A stretch of DNA of 64,000 nt from Knoxdaviesia capensis (lineage: Eukaryota > Ascomycota > Sordariomycetes > Microascales > Gondwanamycetaceae), in NCBI GenBank assembly GCA_001510575.1, contig LNGK01000008.1:384340-448339 (forward strand), in the 5' to 3' direction. A program made the position numbers and the translations under genes. This document shows, piece by piece, positions 23,397-36,200 of this stretch (its first letter is position 1; every line of letters begins with the position of its first letter). The notes under the pieces are model-generated. The model saw only the letters and a list, made by a program, of their open reading frames with translations. It had not been told where the DNA came from and made no database searches.

Positions 23397-25103
23397 ATGG
23401 CCCCGCTGCGCGCACCCGCGGCGCGCGCAATGCAGACGCTGGACCGGGCGCTGTTCACCAAGACGTTCAACCTGGCGGCGGCGCGCGTGGTCGACGTGCG
23501 GCACATTGCCAAGTACCGGCGCACGCTGGCGAAGGGCCGCGAGCTGCTGGAGCTGGAGCGGTTCAGTCCGGTGCGGGTCGACCCGGACGCGGCGGTTGCG
23601 GCGCGCGGGGGCAAGTGTTTGTTGCTGGAGCCGCGGGTGCGGGTTGATGGTATGTTTGGTCTCTTCCCTCTGTCTGTGTCTTCCTGTGTTGGGCTGGTTG
23701 TGCGTGTGGGGGGGGGTCAGGTTCTATATGTTGCAGGCCGAACGCCGTTTGACTGATATTTTGCTCTGTTGGAATAGCTCCGTCGACATGGGGCCCGGTG
23801 CTGCAGGAGGGCATCAAGGCGGCCGAGTTGAGCATGGTTCCGGTGGATGTTACGCTGGACTACTATCACTGGGGATACCGTAAGTGCTTGCTTTTCGGGG
23901 TGATACTGGATGTGCGGAGCAGAAGACTGACAGTATTCAGTTGATGTCATCTCGTCGATAATACCGGAGGAACTGCACGATGAGATTCCGAAGGGCTTCA
24001 ACTCTGTCGGACACGTCGGTAAGCAAACAGCCTCCTTCAGCTTTCCACAGCAAATTCGCGGCCCCGTCTAACCAAGCACAGTCCACCTCAATCTGCGCGA
24101 CCGCTACCTGCCGTACAAGCGGGTGATCGCCGAGGTGCTCGTCGACAAGAACCCGCGGGTGCGCACAGTGATCAACAAGATCGACAACGTCGGCTCCGAG
24201 TCGCAGTTCCGCACCTTCAACTACGAGGTGCTCTACGGGCCCGACGACCTGGCCGTCGAGGTGCAGGAGAACGGCTGCACGTTCGCGTTCAACTACGCGA
24301 AGGTGTACTGGAACAGCAAGCTCGAGACCGAACACTCGCGCATCATCAGCATGTTCCAGCCCGGCGAGGCGGTGTGCGACGTGATGGCCGGCATCGGCCC
24401 GTTCGCGGTGCCGGCCGGCCGCCGCGAGGTGTTCGTGTGGGCCAACGACATGAACCCCGAGAGCTACAAGTGTCTCGAGGATGCGGTGCGGCGCAACAAG
24501 GCGGGCCAGTTTGTGCGTGCGTTCAATGAGGACGGGCGGGCGTTTATCCCGCGCGCGGCGGATCTCGTGTACCGCGCGTTCCTGGCGGGCGAGAAGGCGG
24601 TGGTTGGGCCCCAGGCGAAGGTGTCGCGGTCGGCCACGCAGGGGAAGCCCGGCGCCGCGCCGCCGCCGCGGCCGCCGGCCCGCGAGATCCGCGTGCCGCC
24701 GACCATCTCGCACTTCGTGATGAACCTGCCGGCCTCCGCCACGACCTTCGTGCACCACCTGCGCGGCCTGTACGCCGGCCACGAAGCCCTCTTCTCCGCC
24801 CCGCCCGCGGCCTCCGGCGAGCCGCCGCGCAAGCTGCCGCTCATCCACGTGCACTGCTTCGCGGAGAAACTCGACGACGCGGCCGCCCTGGCCGACATCC
24901 GCGCGCGGCTGGCGCGCGAGCTCGGCGGCGTGGAGCTGCGGCTGGGCGCGCACGGCACGCTGTCGGGCGCGCAGGCGGCGGCGGTGCACGACGGCGAGGT
25001 GAATATCCACGACGTGCGCGATGTGGCGCCGAACAAGCGCATGTTCTGTGCGACGTTCCGGCTTCCGGCGGAGGTTGCGTTTGCACCGAGGGTGCAGGAG
25101 TAG
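23397..25103 (+). CDS. trm5: tRNA (guanine37-N1)-methyltransferase Trm5
   Basis: Four exons: 23397-23649, 23778-23879, 23941-24018 and 24082-25103 (484 residues). All introns are phase 1, with donors GTATGT, GTAAGT and GTAAGC. Trm5 transfers a methyl group from S-adenosylmethionine to N1 of G37, next to the anticodon, preventing +1 frameshifting in cytosol and mitochondria. The D1/D2 region contains VGHVVHLNLRDRYLPYK (about residue 142 on, built across intron 3) and INKIDNVGSESQFRTF. SAM motif I is DVMAGIGPFAVPA (from residue 244), followed by WANDMNPESYKCLEDAVRRNK, whose Asn/Asp pair is typical of the family. A low-complexity Pro/Ala insertion (about residues 330-345) interrupts the fold, and the end is PNKRMFCATFRLP. 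The extreme N-terminus is Arg/Ala-rich with a second Met at residue 12, which would suit dual mitochondrial and cytosolic forms; this is inference. Confidence 0.93.
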
Positions 25104-28100
25104 CTGGGCTGGTGTCAATGTCACGTAGTTGGTTTCTATATATCCCTTCTCATGTTTGGACAAGATGCGTGCCTTGGGGTTTGGTGGTGGTCTATATCTG
25201 ACGCTCCCTCACTGCCCCGTTTGATAAACATCTCTCTCATCTCCACCATCTGCCTCCCGTATAAAAGTGTTGATACAGGGTACTCCCCGCCCCACGGTAT
25301 CTACAGTTCCTCGCCCGTCAGCGTAACCCCAAACGGCCGGAACTGCATCGGAGCGCTCTCTCACCCCTCATTTCTTCAGCTTCACCGAGAAAGGTACGGC
25401 CCTTTTTATTCTCCAATCCTCGTACTCTCCAACCACCCATCCGGCTTTTCTTTTCTGCTCTGTTTGTCCCCCGCCTGTGTAACAGTCCCACGGCGTATTT
25501 TTGCGATCTTCACCGGCCACGGAGCCACAGCGCTGTTCCACGCCAGTGCTCCGTCATCTATCCGTCACGATCCGCCGATGTGCGAGAGCAGATGGCGATG
25601 GGAGAGCCCCCAGCCAGGGTGCTTTTGTCATAGCTGAGCCGGGCTCGGGTTCGACAGCCCTGTTGGAGCTATGCCTCCTCTAACTCAGTCCCGGGAGCCT
25701 TTTTGTCTCCCGTTTCGCCCGGTCATGGTTGGTCGTGCCACCACGGGAAGTCGCTATGCCACACACAGACACACACACACACACATATACACAGCGGGCG
25801 GGCGGGCGGGAGTGCGTGGCCTTTCGGGAGGAAACAAAAAAAACCCCCCCAAACCTTGAGCTAGAGAGGCACTTGCCGTCCACTAGGTCCGGTGTCGCAC
25901 TCCTAGATGGAACGCTGGATCAAAGCGGTGTAACCAGGGAATTTAAAATTTAAAAAAAAAATAGTAATGATAATCCCAATGTCTGTCAGAGAAAGGAGCA
26001 TAGAGATCGGTAGGATCATAGCTGCTGGGGCATTTGGCCGTTTCTTTCCCCTATCTCCAAAGCTCTCTGTTTCCCGGAAATGGTCGAAGCTGCAGGTTAA
26101 ACAAGCCAGAACATGCAGTAGATAGCTGCTCGCCGATAAGCCCACATCCTCTCGATTATGCATATACACACACACACACTGCAGCGGCTTCCTGTGGCTC
26201 CCATTCGTCAATGCACGGCGTGTTGACTGACATGCACACTTACATCCAAGTTACGTACCACCGGCATGGCCTTCTCACTGGCACTCTGCCAGCAGAGAGG
26301 CATCCGGGCTGCTGCTCCTTGCGGCACACCTCTGTCGCAGCGAGGTGCCCTCACGGGTCTGGACCTGGTGTATCAGAACCAAAAAGTCCGGGTGTGGTGC
26401 GTGTGTGTGTGGGGGTGTGTGTGGCCGCACAGCGCAAGGCCAGCAGAACGCCGTGTGGGTGGTATTGGTGGCCGGACTCTGATAAACAGGTAAAACCCCC
26501 GGGCCCAGGCCCCCTCTACGGCCAACCCTCTTCGGTCGACGAACTGCTCGCGGTGGCTGTTTGGATATGCAGGCCGTATGTGTATGCAGTCCCACCCAAC
26601 CTACACGCATATGCACATGCAGCAGCAGCAGCAGCATAGCGGCCAATTGCAGCGGCCAGACATGAGCAGAATGCAGCAGGTGGTTCCGGTCGAGCTCTCT
26701 GATAAGCAAAGCAACCCAGCTGCTTCCCGCTTTTTATTTTTCGTCGTTCGTAGGTCGTAGTTCGTGGCGCGCAGCTCTTGAGGATGTGCAAATACGGCCG
26801 CCGCATTGCGGAGGTTCAAAGCGAGGCCCCCCCGGGGATCAAAAGGAAGACCGGCATTCCTGGGGAGGGGAACGTCGGTCGGTTGCGGGGGGGAAGAAGT
26901 CAGGATGTGTCAAATCAGAACCAACACCTCTGTTCGCACCACGATATCCGCGTGTCTCTCCCCATTCCGGGCCTGGACATCGGACCACCTCATCTTTTTA
27001 TCCTGTCCCCCGCAATGAGGAGGCTTGCGGCTCCTTTTTGGCCACCAATACGTCCCGCTGTTCCCGCGATAAAGCTCTCTCTCTCACACACACTCTCTCT
27101 TCGGCCTCACTGTGCAGGAATGTGGTGCGGGATTCCTCCATCGACAGATCTCCCTTTTCCACCTGACACTCTAAAGAAGCAGCTACACGGACGGGCTCGA
27201 GTGTGCTGTGCGGGAACCTCCTCATACCACATGCCTCGTTTGCCGTCCCGCCGCGAAACACATCACACACACGTAACAGCCGCCACCGCCAGTAGCCAGG
27301 AGTTCCAGGCACGCATAAAATGAGCTCTCTCTCGAAAGGGGAGGGCCTAGAACCGGTCTACTCTCTTTCTCTCTCTCTCTCTCTCTTGATAAGCAGATCT
27401 ATCTGTACATATCTCTATTTTTAGGGGGATGATACGAGGTTTTTGTGCTTTTCCTGGTCCAATAGTTCGGCCGTCCAGCCTGTCTCGATTCTTTCTGTCC
27501 GCTGGTCGACTGGCAGCCGTTTCCGTCCACGCACGTACACGCACACGCACGCGCGCCGCCGAGCACCCAAACAGCCCTAGAACGACCCAGAATTCCACCG
27601 GGGATTGGGGGCGGGCCAGTGAATCCGTAGGCTCTGTGGAATGGCGATGCGTATAAAATATCTTTCTTGCATTTCTTTGGTCGGAGATGAACACCGGCTC
27701 GACTGTTCAGGTTGTTTCGCAGGCCAGAAAATAGCTGTCGGGGCAAAAATGGCGCGAGAGGGGCTGGAATTCCTGCTTCTAAAAGCGCTGGCCGGCCCAG
27801 GGCGGCAAAGATACTGATAACATAATGCTCCGGAGCCCGCTATCGACGGATTCGGATGTGAAATCCGGCCGTCTGTGGTTCTTTGTCCCGGTACCAGATA
27901 TTTGCAGCGGGCTGTCGATAGATAACGGAATGCTGGGAAATGCAAGGGCGCGGGGGGGCTCAAAAAACCGTATATACGCATCCCAACCAAACGTATGCAC
28001 AACAGCGGGCGTTGCTGATTATTCTTTGTCTCGCTTAACTCTCTTTATGCCGACACTAGACGATAAACCCGCCGAAGCGGTCAAAAGAACGAACCGGGCA

Positions 28101-31100
28101 AAAAAAGGAAAAAAAAAAAAAAAGATCACGATTGTGTGATCGGGTGGGGTTTATGCTAGGGGTTGGGATTCTCGCTTTTAGGGTTAGGGTCGGGCATGCC
28201 GCCGGAATTGGGGAGTGTGAAAAGTTGTCTCGGGCTTTCTCCAGATTGAGCTTCTGTCTTCAATCAGCACAGTTGTCTCTCATTTATCGTCTCTTCTGAA
28301 AGCAACTCTCTCACCTTGGCCCCCATCGTTTCTTTTCTCTTTTCCCTTTTCCCTTTTCCTAGTGTATAGCGAAAAGCAGAGAAACCTGGATTTGGGGATC
28401 TTACAGGGCCCGGTCACCCGTCCGTCCATTTTCAGCTCAGATGCAACCACAACGCCGTAAAAAGCGAGAAGAAACTCCACCCATAGAATCAATCAGCCAC
28501 ATTCATCCCACTTTCTTGGGGCTCTTGAGACGACCGACGCTGATTAGACTTTTGTGACTGATCGTTTTTTTCCTTCCGGCCACCACACTTCCTCCCACCT
28601 ATCGCCTAAGGACAGCATTATTATCTGATGGGGATGGGGGGGGGGAAGACAGAGAAAAAAGAGCACGGTCCTTTCTTCGCCAAATGCCCGTTGAGAAGCC
28701 ATTGGCCAAGTCCAAGTCCTGCCTTTTTTGTCCGGCTGATGCTGTCTCTCTCTCCGCTCTCCTCCTTTGCTTCTTCCGGGGCTTTCTGCTGCTTCTGTGC
28801 TTGTTCCCTCCCCACGCAGCGGTGGATAAAAGAATAAACGTGGGCCCCACCTATGAAGGTGAGCCGCCCGAATAAGGAACATACATCTGTCGTGGGAAGG
28901 GGAAATAATACTCCTTATGACCTACAGTAGGGTAGTCACAGGGCTTGCTGGTATTATAACGGTGTGTCTGTTCTGTATATTCGCCGATTTCCCGAACGGG
29001 CCTGGTGCATCTGCCGTGTCTGTTGGGTGTGCGTTTCATCCAGCATTACGATGGTATCTCGACACACACACACACACACACTGAGAGGGACAGAGTGGGA
29101 TGAATCTGGGCCTGGGAGTGGGTGGTCGTCGCTGGTACTGTCGAATCGCACGTTTCTGTTACGTCGCTGCACATTTGCCAGTGGGCGGAGGGGAGGGGAA
29201 GGGAGGAGAGGACAAGAGCCTCAATTTTATGTATTTATGTATTTAATTTTTTTTTCTTTTTCGTGATGCTGGTTTCCCCTCACCGGACAGGGTTAGGGCG
29301 GCCTTCTTCTCTCTCTCTCTTTTTGACCCCTCTCTCTCCCTCCGCCGTGACGACTGCCCACAGTGCAAAGCAAGCTTCGCGTCCTGTGTTCCTGTCAGCA
29401 ATGCCTGGAAAGCTGTACCGGCTCTCCTGTTCACGATGCCCGTTTGCCGTCCAATCACCCCGGCGCCTGTCCGCAGCTCTGGCTAGGCAGTAGACCGGCC
29501 TCCGTGCTTGGTGTACTGCAGGAGGTCCCACCAACACCAATAGCCAGACTGCATTCAAGCGGCCGTCAGGAGAACACCATTTTTTGGTCTCCAGTGGCTT
29601 TTGCCAGATTGCTCTCCTGCCAAGTCAAGCATCGTGCATGAACAGCATACCACCCAGCGCCTCCCTATGTCGGAGGGGGGGAAGGGAGGGTTCTATTGAC
29701 GGATCCTCACTAAGCGAGGCTACGGACGACTTTATTTTATTCTTGTCGTTCTCACCAGCTTCTGATGGCCGGCCGTCCGCCCCCTCCCCGGATATGCCTC
29801 CCGAATCCTCCCGGCCAGGCTGGGCCGACGTCGGACATTCCGGCTGCCACTGTGCGCGTGTGTGTGCCATGTGAAAAAAAGACAAAAAAAAACCAGGAGG
29901 CAACAAATTAACGATATCGAAATCAAGGCATGTTAGGTACCGGCCTAAGGGTGATACGAATGGACCCTGCCCAATCAGAGCTCTGGAGGCGGCGTTTGTT
30001 GTCTGCGCTCTACACGAAATCAAGTGTTAAGCCGGGCTGGATCCTGTCTGGTTAGATGGGCCTGGAACCTGGTTGCTCCGCCGCCGTGCCTATGTCGATC
30101 TGCCACAATGTGCACGTAAGGCTGCCCACAGCGCCGAGAAACGCCCATCTCCCCCGGCCTAGGAACACTTGGCACACCCGGCCGGGCGGATGGGGCAAAG
30201 CTTGTGAAATGTGACAGCAGGGAAGAAGGGGATGGCTTGACAGCATCGCGGAGAGAGAAGGCTCGAGGGTGAAGAGGTCTCGCGGACCTTCCATTCTCCG
30301 CGTCGATTCTCCATGCAATCTTGGGACATCCAGGCCGTCTTCATGGCGTGATTCTTCCTGAAGTCATCTGGCGAAACACTCAGTCCCTTCAAACATGTGT
30401 GTGTGTGTAACGGACCGGATTATGCTAGGAATACACTGTAAACTCCGGGTCTTTTTCGTAGGAAGGCTAGAGAGTCAGGCACGTCCAGGGACGAATAAGG
30501 GCGATATTCGTCTTTGTTGGTTCCGCCTAGAAAAAAGCTGCCGCTTCTCAGACCTTGCACGCGTGACCCAGAAAGAACTTCGTAATTCTTCGTTTTGCCA
30601 CGGCAAGATATACCGAAATTCCCCCCCCTTGTAGGAACGAACGACTCAACGAGCACCTTACCTACGTACTGTACAGTATACTGTACTACTCCGGGCTTGG
30701 TCACGCTTTTCTCCAACCGTGGCGTGTTTCGGCCCTTTCGAGGCGATGAAATTCCATCCGTCCATCGTTCCTGTCTCGCCTCGTTCTTTACTGTACTGAC
30801 TTACTTCCTCGCAAGAGTGTATACCGCCGAGGAATGGACGACGTCCAGAAAAAGGAAGAGGAAAGTACCTAGGGAAGAAGTAAGGCGACCTGGCAGAGCC
30901 GAGACATTCCTTCCAAAGGGACGAATTTGCATTTGTGGGGAGGGAGCACCGGCCGGTCTCATTGAGCAGTGTTAAGTGCTAACACTACTGTATTTCCTTC
31001 CGTTCTCTTCATTGCGTTTTGAGGCGCCGGACACGTGTGAATCTGGAGAAAGCAGGCTTGTTCACAACACCAGACGTCGACACACACTCACACGCACAAG

Positions 31101-32601
31101 CATCACACAGCGAACGAACAGCTTCAGCCACCTCTCACCTTGAGTCCTTCAGTATACCTACCTCCCGGTGTTGGATCTGCAGCTCTGACATGTACTGCGA
31201 GGTTACGATCTCCCCTTTTTTGGGTGCGGTCTCCTAACGAAACTGACCGAGTGCTACAGAATCCACCACCACGGCTGGATGAACCCTGGCCCGGTGGCCC
31301 CTGATCATAGTTTTTCTTGGGCAACGCATTTCAAGCATTTGAAGCCCTGGAGAGAGGTAGGTCACTGGACCGCTCGAAATTCGCCGTCGTTTCCCGGAAA
31401 TCATACCATAATTTCATCATCTTCGCTGGACCTACCAGCAATTTTACACAGACAGCACTTTGGGGTAGAAGCAAGCCATAAAACAAGAAGCAAGACATCG
31501 AAAGGGGAAATATACCACAATCGAAGCTCCCTGATTTGCTCTTTCCGGGGAAGCTCCCCGGTGGAGTTTTTGTTTTCGATGGCAGGTGGCGGCGATGCAG
31601 CGTGCGATTGGATATTGGATCGTTGGGGGGCCTTTTTTGGAGACTTGTATTTTCATCGATATACTTTTTAACCTTCTCACTGTCGTCTTATAGAGACGAG
31701 GCAGGGGTTTCTGTCGACCGAGGACAGGAGGCCAAGTTTTCTATTCACGAGGAGTTTTATGGCTGAATGGACAAAGGAGGGAAGTTCAGCGTGCCCAAGA
31801 GAGCTTGATGTGCCGAGTTCTGGTGGCCGGCCGGCGATGACTCCCAAAATCCAGACACACAAACGCTGTCCCGTCTTCTGGTCTCATCATAACCACCCCA
31901 GATGGCGACCGGTGTGAATGTGGCTGTCAGACATACCGTACAATTGAACATAGTATAACCTGCATCTCGCCTCTTGGTGCAACAAAACCCGGCCACAAGG
32001 CTACCTGCTTCTTCCCTTTCTCCCTCTTGCCATTTGCCTGTTATCATCCCCCCCGTTTTGTGTCTCACAACCCCAAGCTCTCTCCGCCTGCGAGGACCAA
32101 TTGTCCGATTCCGTCCGGTCGTCAAACCCATTGGCCCTTCCTCTTTTCATTCCCTTCCACCTTCTGGCTGCTGTTTGACTTTGTCTCACAAAAATACAGC
32201 TTCTTCTGCACATGACCACTCTGAATTTTCTTCTGACACAAACACAGCCCTGGAAGTTCTGGGGGGGACAAGGGTATGGCCGAGGAAGCTGGGGAAGAGC
32301 CAGGAGTGATGAGATGATTCCCTGGGGGGGGGGGTTGGCCGCAAGTTCTGTGCTGAGCGTTTACAGTGGCTGCAGACCTGATGCTGTGCCTTGACATGGC
32401 ACCGCCCAACGGCACGAGCTCCTCGCCACGAAAGGCACGAAGCACGGCTGTCTGAAGCAAGCTGAAGGAGCATCTTATAGGCGGTAGAGGAGTGATGGCT
32501 CTCCCCTGACTCCTCCCTTCCCCCCAGCACTCTCTCTCTCGCTTGGCGCCGTTGTGTACCTCAAGTCTGGCGGTCTGTGATAGGCCAATAATCTAAGATT
32601 G
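25104..32601. other. Gene-poor region left of the retrotransposon nest
   Basis: I find no supportable gene in 7.5 kb. Contents are microsatellites (AC near 25765-25790 and 29062-29081, CAG near 26622-26637, CT near 27360-27387), a palindromic cluster near 30666-30695, telomere-like motifs (TTTTAGGGTTAGGG near 28177, GGGTTAGGG near 29289) and moderately GC-rich unique sequence. Composition is normal (no RIP). All open frames are short, lack family likeness and overlap one another on both strands. Unannotated non-coding RNA or a highly diverged multi-exon gene cannot be excluded. Confidence 0.5.
30666..30695. repeat. Palindromic TACTGTACAGTA element
   Basis: TACTGTACAGTATACTGTAC contains a perfect 12-base palindrome followed by a half-copy. 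It lies in the gene-poor region and matches elements near 10392, 12300 and 63097. Confidence 0.75.
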
Positions 32602-32606
32602 GATTG
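32602..32606. repeat. Left target-site duplication of the outer copia element
   Basis: GATTG lies immediately before the left LTR. The same five bases follow the right LTR at 47223-47227. A 5-bp duplication is normal for Ty1/copia integrases. Confidence 0.85.
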
Positions 32607-32816
32607 TATGAATCACGTAGTAGCGGAACAATTGATGAAAACAGAGTTTAATTGGTTTTATAGTTATGTTAGGACTAAGTTCTATCCTCCCTTATTCCGG
32701 AATAGGAAATGTTAATATATATAGATTATTGTTGGGGGTAAATAACTAATTAATTCTATTAATAAGTTATTATAGGGTTAGGGCTTCCGCCTTATATCGG
32801 TTACTCTTTTTTCTTA
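32607..32816 (-). repeat. 3' LTR (left) of the outer copia element, 210 bp
   Basis: Aligns without gaps to 47013-47222. The differences I could align are transitions. Its outer part (to about 32735) keeps CA/TG dinucleotides, whereas its inner part is RIP-mutated. A purine-rich stretch (AACGGGGAG on the minus strand) adjoins it on the inside as a likely polypurine tract. Confidence 0.92.
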
Positions 32817-34974
32817 CTCCCCGTTAATCGATATAAGGTAGACGGCGTCGTATAGAGGGCCGGTATTAATAGTTATTAAGGCCTTCGTTAAGCGTGAAAA
32901 TATAATAGGGGTTACCGGTTTAGTAAATATATCGGTAAGTTATTTAGTCGTAGGAATATATACCGGCGTAATAAGGCCTTTAGCGATTACCTAGCGGAGA
33001 AAGTAGAAATATATCCGAATATATCGCGACCTACGTTATATTTTATTAGATAATATAAGTACGATCGCGCTCTTATTATCGTAGAAGAGTATTATCTTAG
33101 TATTATAGTCGATTTCTATTAGGAACTAGTATATCTATATAGTATATACGGCGGTATCGGAAGTAGTAATATATTCCGCCTCGGCGGATAATTTAGCGAT
33201 AACCTTTTATTAATAAGACGCCTAAGCGATTAGGCTACCGTTAAAGAAGAATACGTAGCCTATAGAAGAGCGGCTTATTTTTAAGTAGTTAGCCTATATA
33301 GAATCGTAATATATATAGATAGGTAGTTTCTAGGTATTATCGTAATTAGTCTATAGTAAGTTATAATAAATTCCTAGAGATTTATAGTTAGAGAGGTATC
33401 GTAATAGTCTTTTAAGGCGGTACTAGTCTAAAAGCGTTAGGGATAAAAGTCGGGATAATAAATCTAAAATAGTAAAAGATATATCGGGACGGGTTATAAT
33501 CCTAAGGTAATTAAGTTATCTAATGATATATCTATAAAGGGGGGCCTTATACTTATCTAGTAGTAGTCTAAGGTAGTATAGAATTTCGTTATCGCTTAGT
33601 TATAGTTCGGACGGTAAGTTATAAGGCCTATAATTAGAGAGATCGATCTCTTCGAGAATATCCTCTAGATAAGATTCTTATAAGAGCTTAATCTACTCCC
33701 TATAAATATCGAGGCGTATACCTAGTAACTAATAAGGAGGGCCTTAAAGGTCGATATCTAGGTACGATAGAAGATTAGATTCGAACTTATTAAGTATTAA
33801 TTTAGTTAGGGCGGTATAGAGGAAATCGTCGATATATATATAGATAATTATTTTTATCTTAGGATAGTAATAAATAGCTAGGTCCGATACTAGTCGCTTA
33901 AATCCGAGACTAGTAAGGATAGTATACGATCGCTATTACTACTAGCGAATACCTTACTTAAGCCTATATAGGGCCCTATTAAGCTTAATAATATACCTTT
34001 TAGGTATAGAGATATTACGATATCGAAGGTATACTCGGAGTATAGACGGAATAGAAAGGTAAATATCCTCGTCGATTAGACTATATAGGTATACTATAAT
34101 TATATCGAGTTATCGGGATTCCTATCTAAGGTATAATAAGAGGGTAATAACTATTCTCTAGCTATTAGTCCTACTTATATAGGCTACGGTATTAAAATAA
34201 TCTATACTATAGATTTATCTATCGCTTCTAGCTATTAACTTAGCCTTTAGCTTAACCTAGATCCTAAACTAGTTTCGTTTAGTCTTATATACCTATTTCG
34301 ATAATAAGGGCTTTATATTCGTAGGGGTAGGTACGAATTTAAAAACATCGCGGGCGAAGAAGTTATCGAACTCTTTAAATATAGTATTAGTCTAACCTTC
34401 TTTATCGAATTTAAGGGCCTATTTAACGGAAATAGGATCTTATATATAGTTAAGTATTACTATTTCTTTAGGCTCGCTATCGTAATTTATTACGCGTTAT
34501 TAATTATTAAGAGAGTTATCGAGTTTAGTTAGGATATATTCGTGGATTTTAACGCTATTTAATTTAATAATTTTATTAAGTAATAGTATCTATACGGAGT
34601 ATAGGTAGTAGCTAACGTAGCTAAGGAGGACTCTAAGAAGGGCGGGTATATCGAGTTTAGAATAATAGAGAGACCGTCGTTTAGCATTAGTAAGAGTAAT
34701 AACGTAATAGGCGCTAATAGTTCGGAAGTATTTAATCGTTAGGGTAGGTAGGTATAGTATAAAATATTTATACTATATAAGGACCGGGGGTATCGTCGAT
34801 AAGATATAGTTTATTATATCTAGAATCGGTATAAATATAAAGTCCTATATTAATCTAGAAAGTATATTAGAATTAGCTATAATAAGACGAACTCGATAAA
34901 TAACTTCTTTAATATATTATTTAATAAAGCCGTTAAAAGCTAGTCTATCTACTAGACTCGTAATTAATTCGATT
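32817..34974 (-). pseudogene. Copia pol remnant, integrase end to RT and RNase H
   Basis: This is the 3' part of the copia polyprotein, on the minus strand. From the high-coordinate end one can read the end of the integrase region, then the RT start (WVYKTKRN-like near 34271-34300), the YIDD-type catalytic box near 33823-33840 (V changed to I by G-to-A), and the RNase H signatures A-N-LK-SRSSIGYVFFFN and SAEAEYI. In-frame stops occur where Trp and Gln are expected. The reading frame is continuous with 44799-46990 once the inserted element is set aside. Confidence 0.88.
34971..34974. repeat. Left target-site duplication of the inner gypsy element
   Basis: GATT precedes the inner 5' LTR and recurs at 44795-44798 after the inner 3' LTR. 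Only four bases match; a fifth base differs by a transversion, so the exact length is uncertain. Confidence 0.6.
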
Positions 34975-35258
34975 TATAGATCCCTAAATAGGTCAGAGTA
35001 CATTACAATTACGTATAAACGTATACTAATACACGTGGATACTACTTAGCGGTAAGCATTTAGGTATATATCTATATATATATAAATACCTTAAAGAGCT
35101 AGTAAAAGACCTATAAAAGGTAGATATCTACCGCGCTTTTATAGGAAATATCTTAAGATAGAAAAAATTTAAGCTTCCCTTTATATATATTTCTCTATAC
35201 GTACCTTATAATTATAACTTATTTATTAGTCCTTTAGACTATATATCTAGGAATTATA
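34975..35258 (+). repeat. 5' LTR of the inner gypsy element, 284 bp
   Basis: Aligns gap-free to 44511-44794 with about ten differences. All are C/T or G/A transitions in CA or TG contexts. Confidence 0.93.
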
Positions 35259-36200
35259 AAAAATTAATTTTTTATAAGCGTAATACTTATATTATTAATC
35301 TCTTATTAACCTTCCTTTAAAGCCTAACTATCGTAATCGACTACCTTTCCTCTAGGTTTGAGTCCTAATTAATACGTAATCGACCGATATCTTAACTTTC
35401 CTTTCTTTTAATTTAGAATTTACCTCCGCCGATAGCTTTACTACTTTCCGCCGCGGTAAACTACGAATTACCTTTCTTTTATAAAAACCCTTTCTATTTA
35501 ACCTCCTTTTAGTAACGAAAGCACGTTAAACGAATATCTTTTATTTTCCTTCTTTTAATTCCGTCCTTACCGAACTAATAGCTAATTAACTATTATTACT
35601 CTAGTGAAATACCGAATTACCCTACCTTTACCGACGTTTTATACGCCCCCCGCGTGCCTTTCTTATACCTCTTAAGCTATTAGATACTACTAATAGGTTC
35701 GAGTCCTATTACTAAATATTTAATAGCTAATCCCTCTATTTCTATTTATTTCTACGACTTTTCCTTTATTTTACGATTTTACTTATTTATTTCTACGACT
35801 TTTTCTAGTTATTTCTAAGACTCCTACTATTCCGATAACTAACGTCTTAATATTTCTACTATTTTCGATTATTTTCTACTACCTCCGTTTATAGACTTCC
35901 TTTATTACCTATTCTCCTATTCTATTTAATTCTAATTACTAATCTACCTCTTATTCTAAGACTAACCCGCTTTTATACCCCCTTTATACCCCTTTTATAT
36001 ACTAATAGTCTTATTTCTTATTTTACTAGCCCCGTTTCTTTTCTAATAGTTATCCTTCCTACCGCTCTTTCCCTTATTATTAACCCTATAAATATAGACT
36101 ATCTAACTATTTATAACTATTATACCCTAGTTTTCCTTATTTATTCCTTTTTCGCTCCTACTTACTATCGGTTTATATCCCTAATCCCCTATTTCCTAGT
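35259..36200 (+). other. Leader region of the inner gypsy element
   Basis: About 940 bases lie between the 5' LTR and the Gag frame. No coding frame is recognisable. Two Pol III B-box-like words occur: GGTTTGAGTCC at 35355 and GGTTCGAGTCC at 35696. The second sits in a perfect 5-bp stem with a 7-base loop like a tRNA T-arm, but I could not fold a full tRNA around either. No primer-binding site could be identified. Confidence 0.5.

Noticed and set aside
23937..25163. A 408-codon frame antisense to trm5
   Set aside because: Same GC effect; Arg/His/Ala-rich without family features, while the sense frame is clearly Trm5.
25641..25680. GGGTTCGACAGCCC resembling a tRNA T-arm
   Set aside because: The spacing does not fit a 7-base loop with a paired 5-bp stem.
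28177..28190. Telomere-like TTAGGGTTAGGG
   Set aside because: Only two units within ordinary unique sequence; neither a telomere end nor a convincing interstitial array.
35640..35715. Possible tRNA gene suggested by a T-arm hairpin
   Set aside because: No matching acceptor stem, D-arm or anticodon arm could be assembled; kept only as a motif observation.
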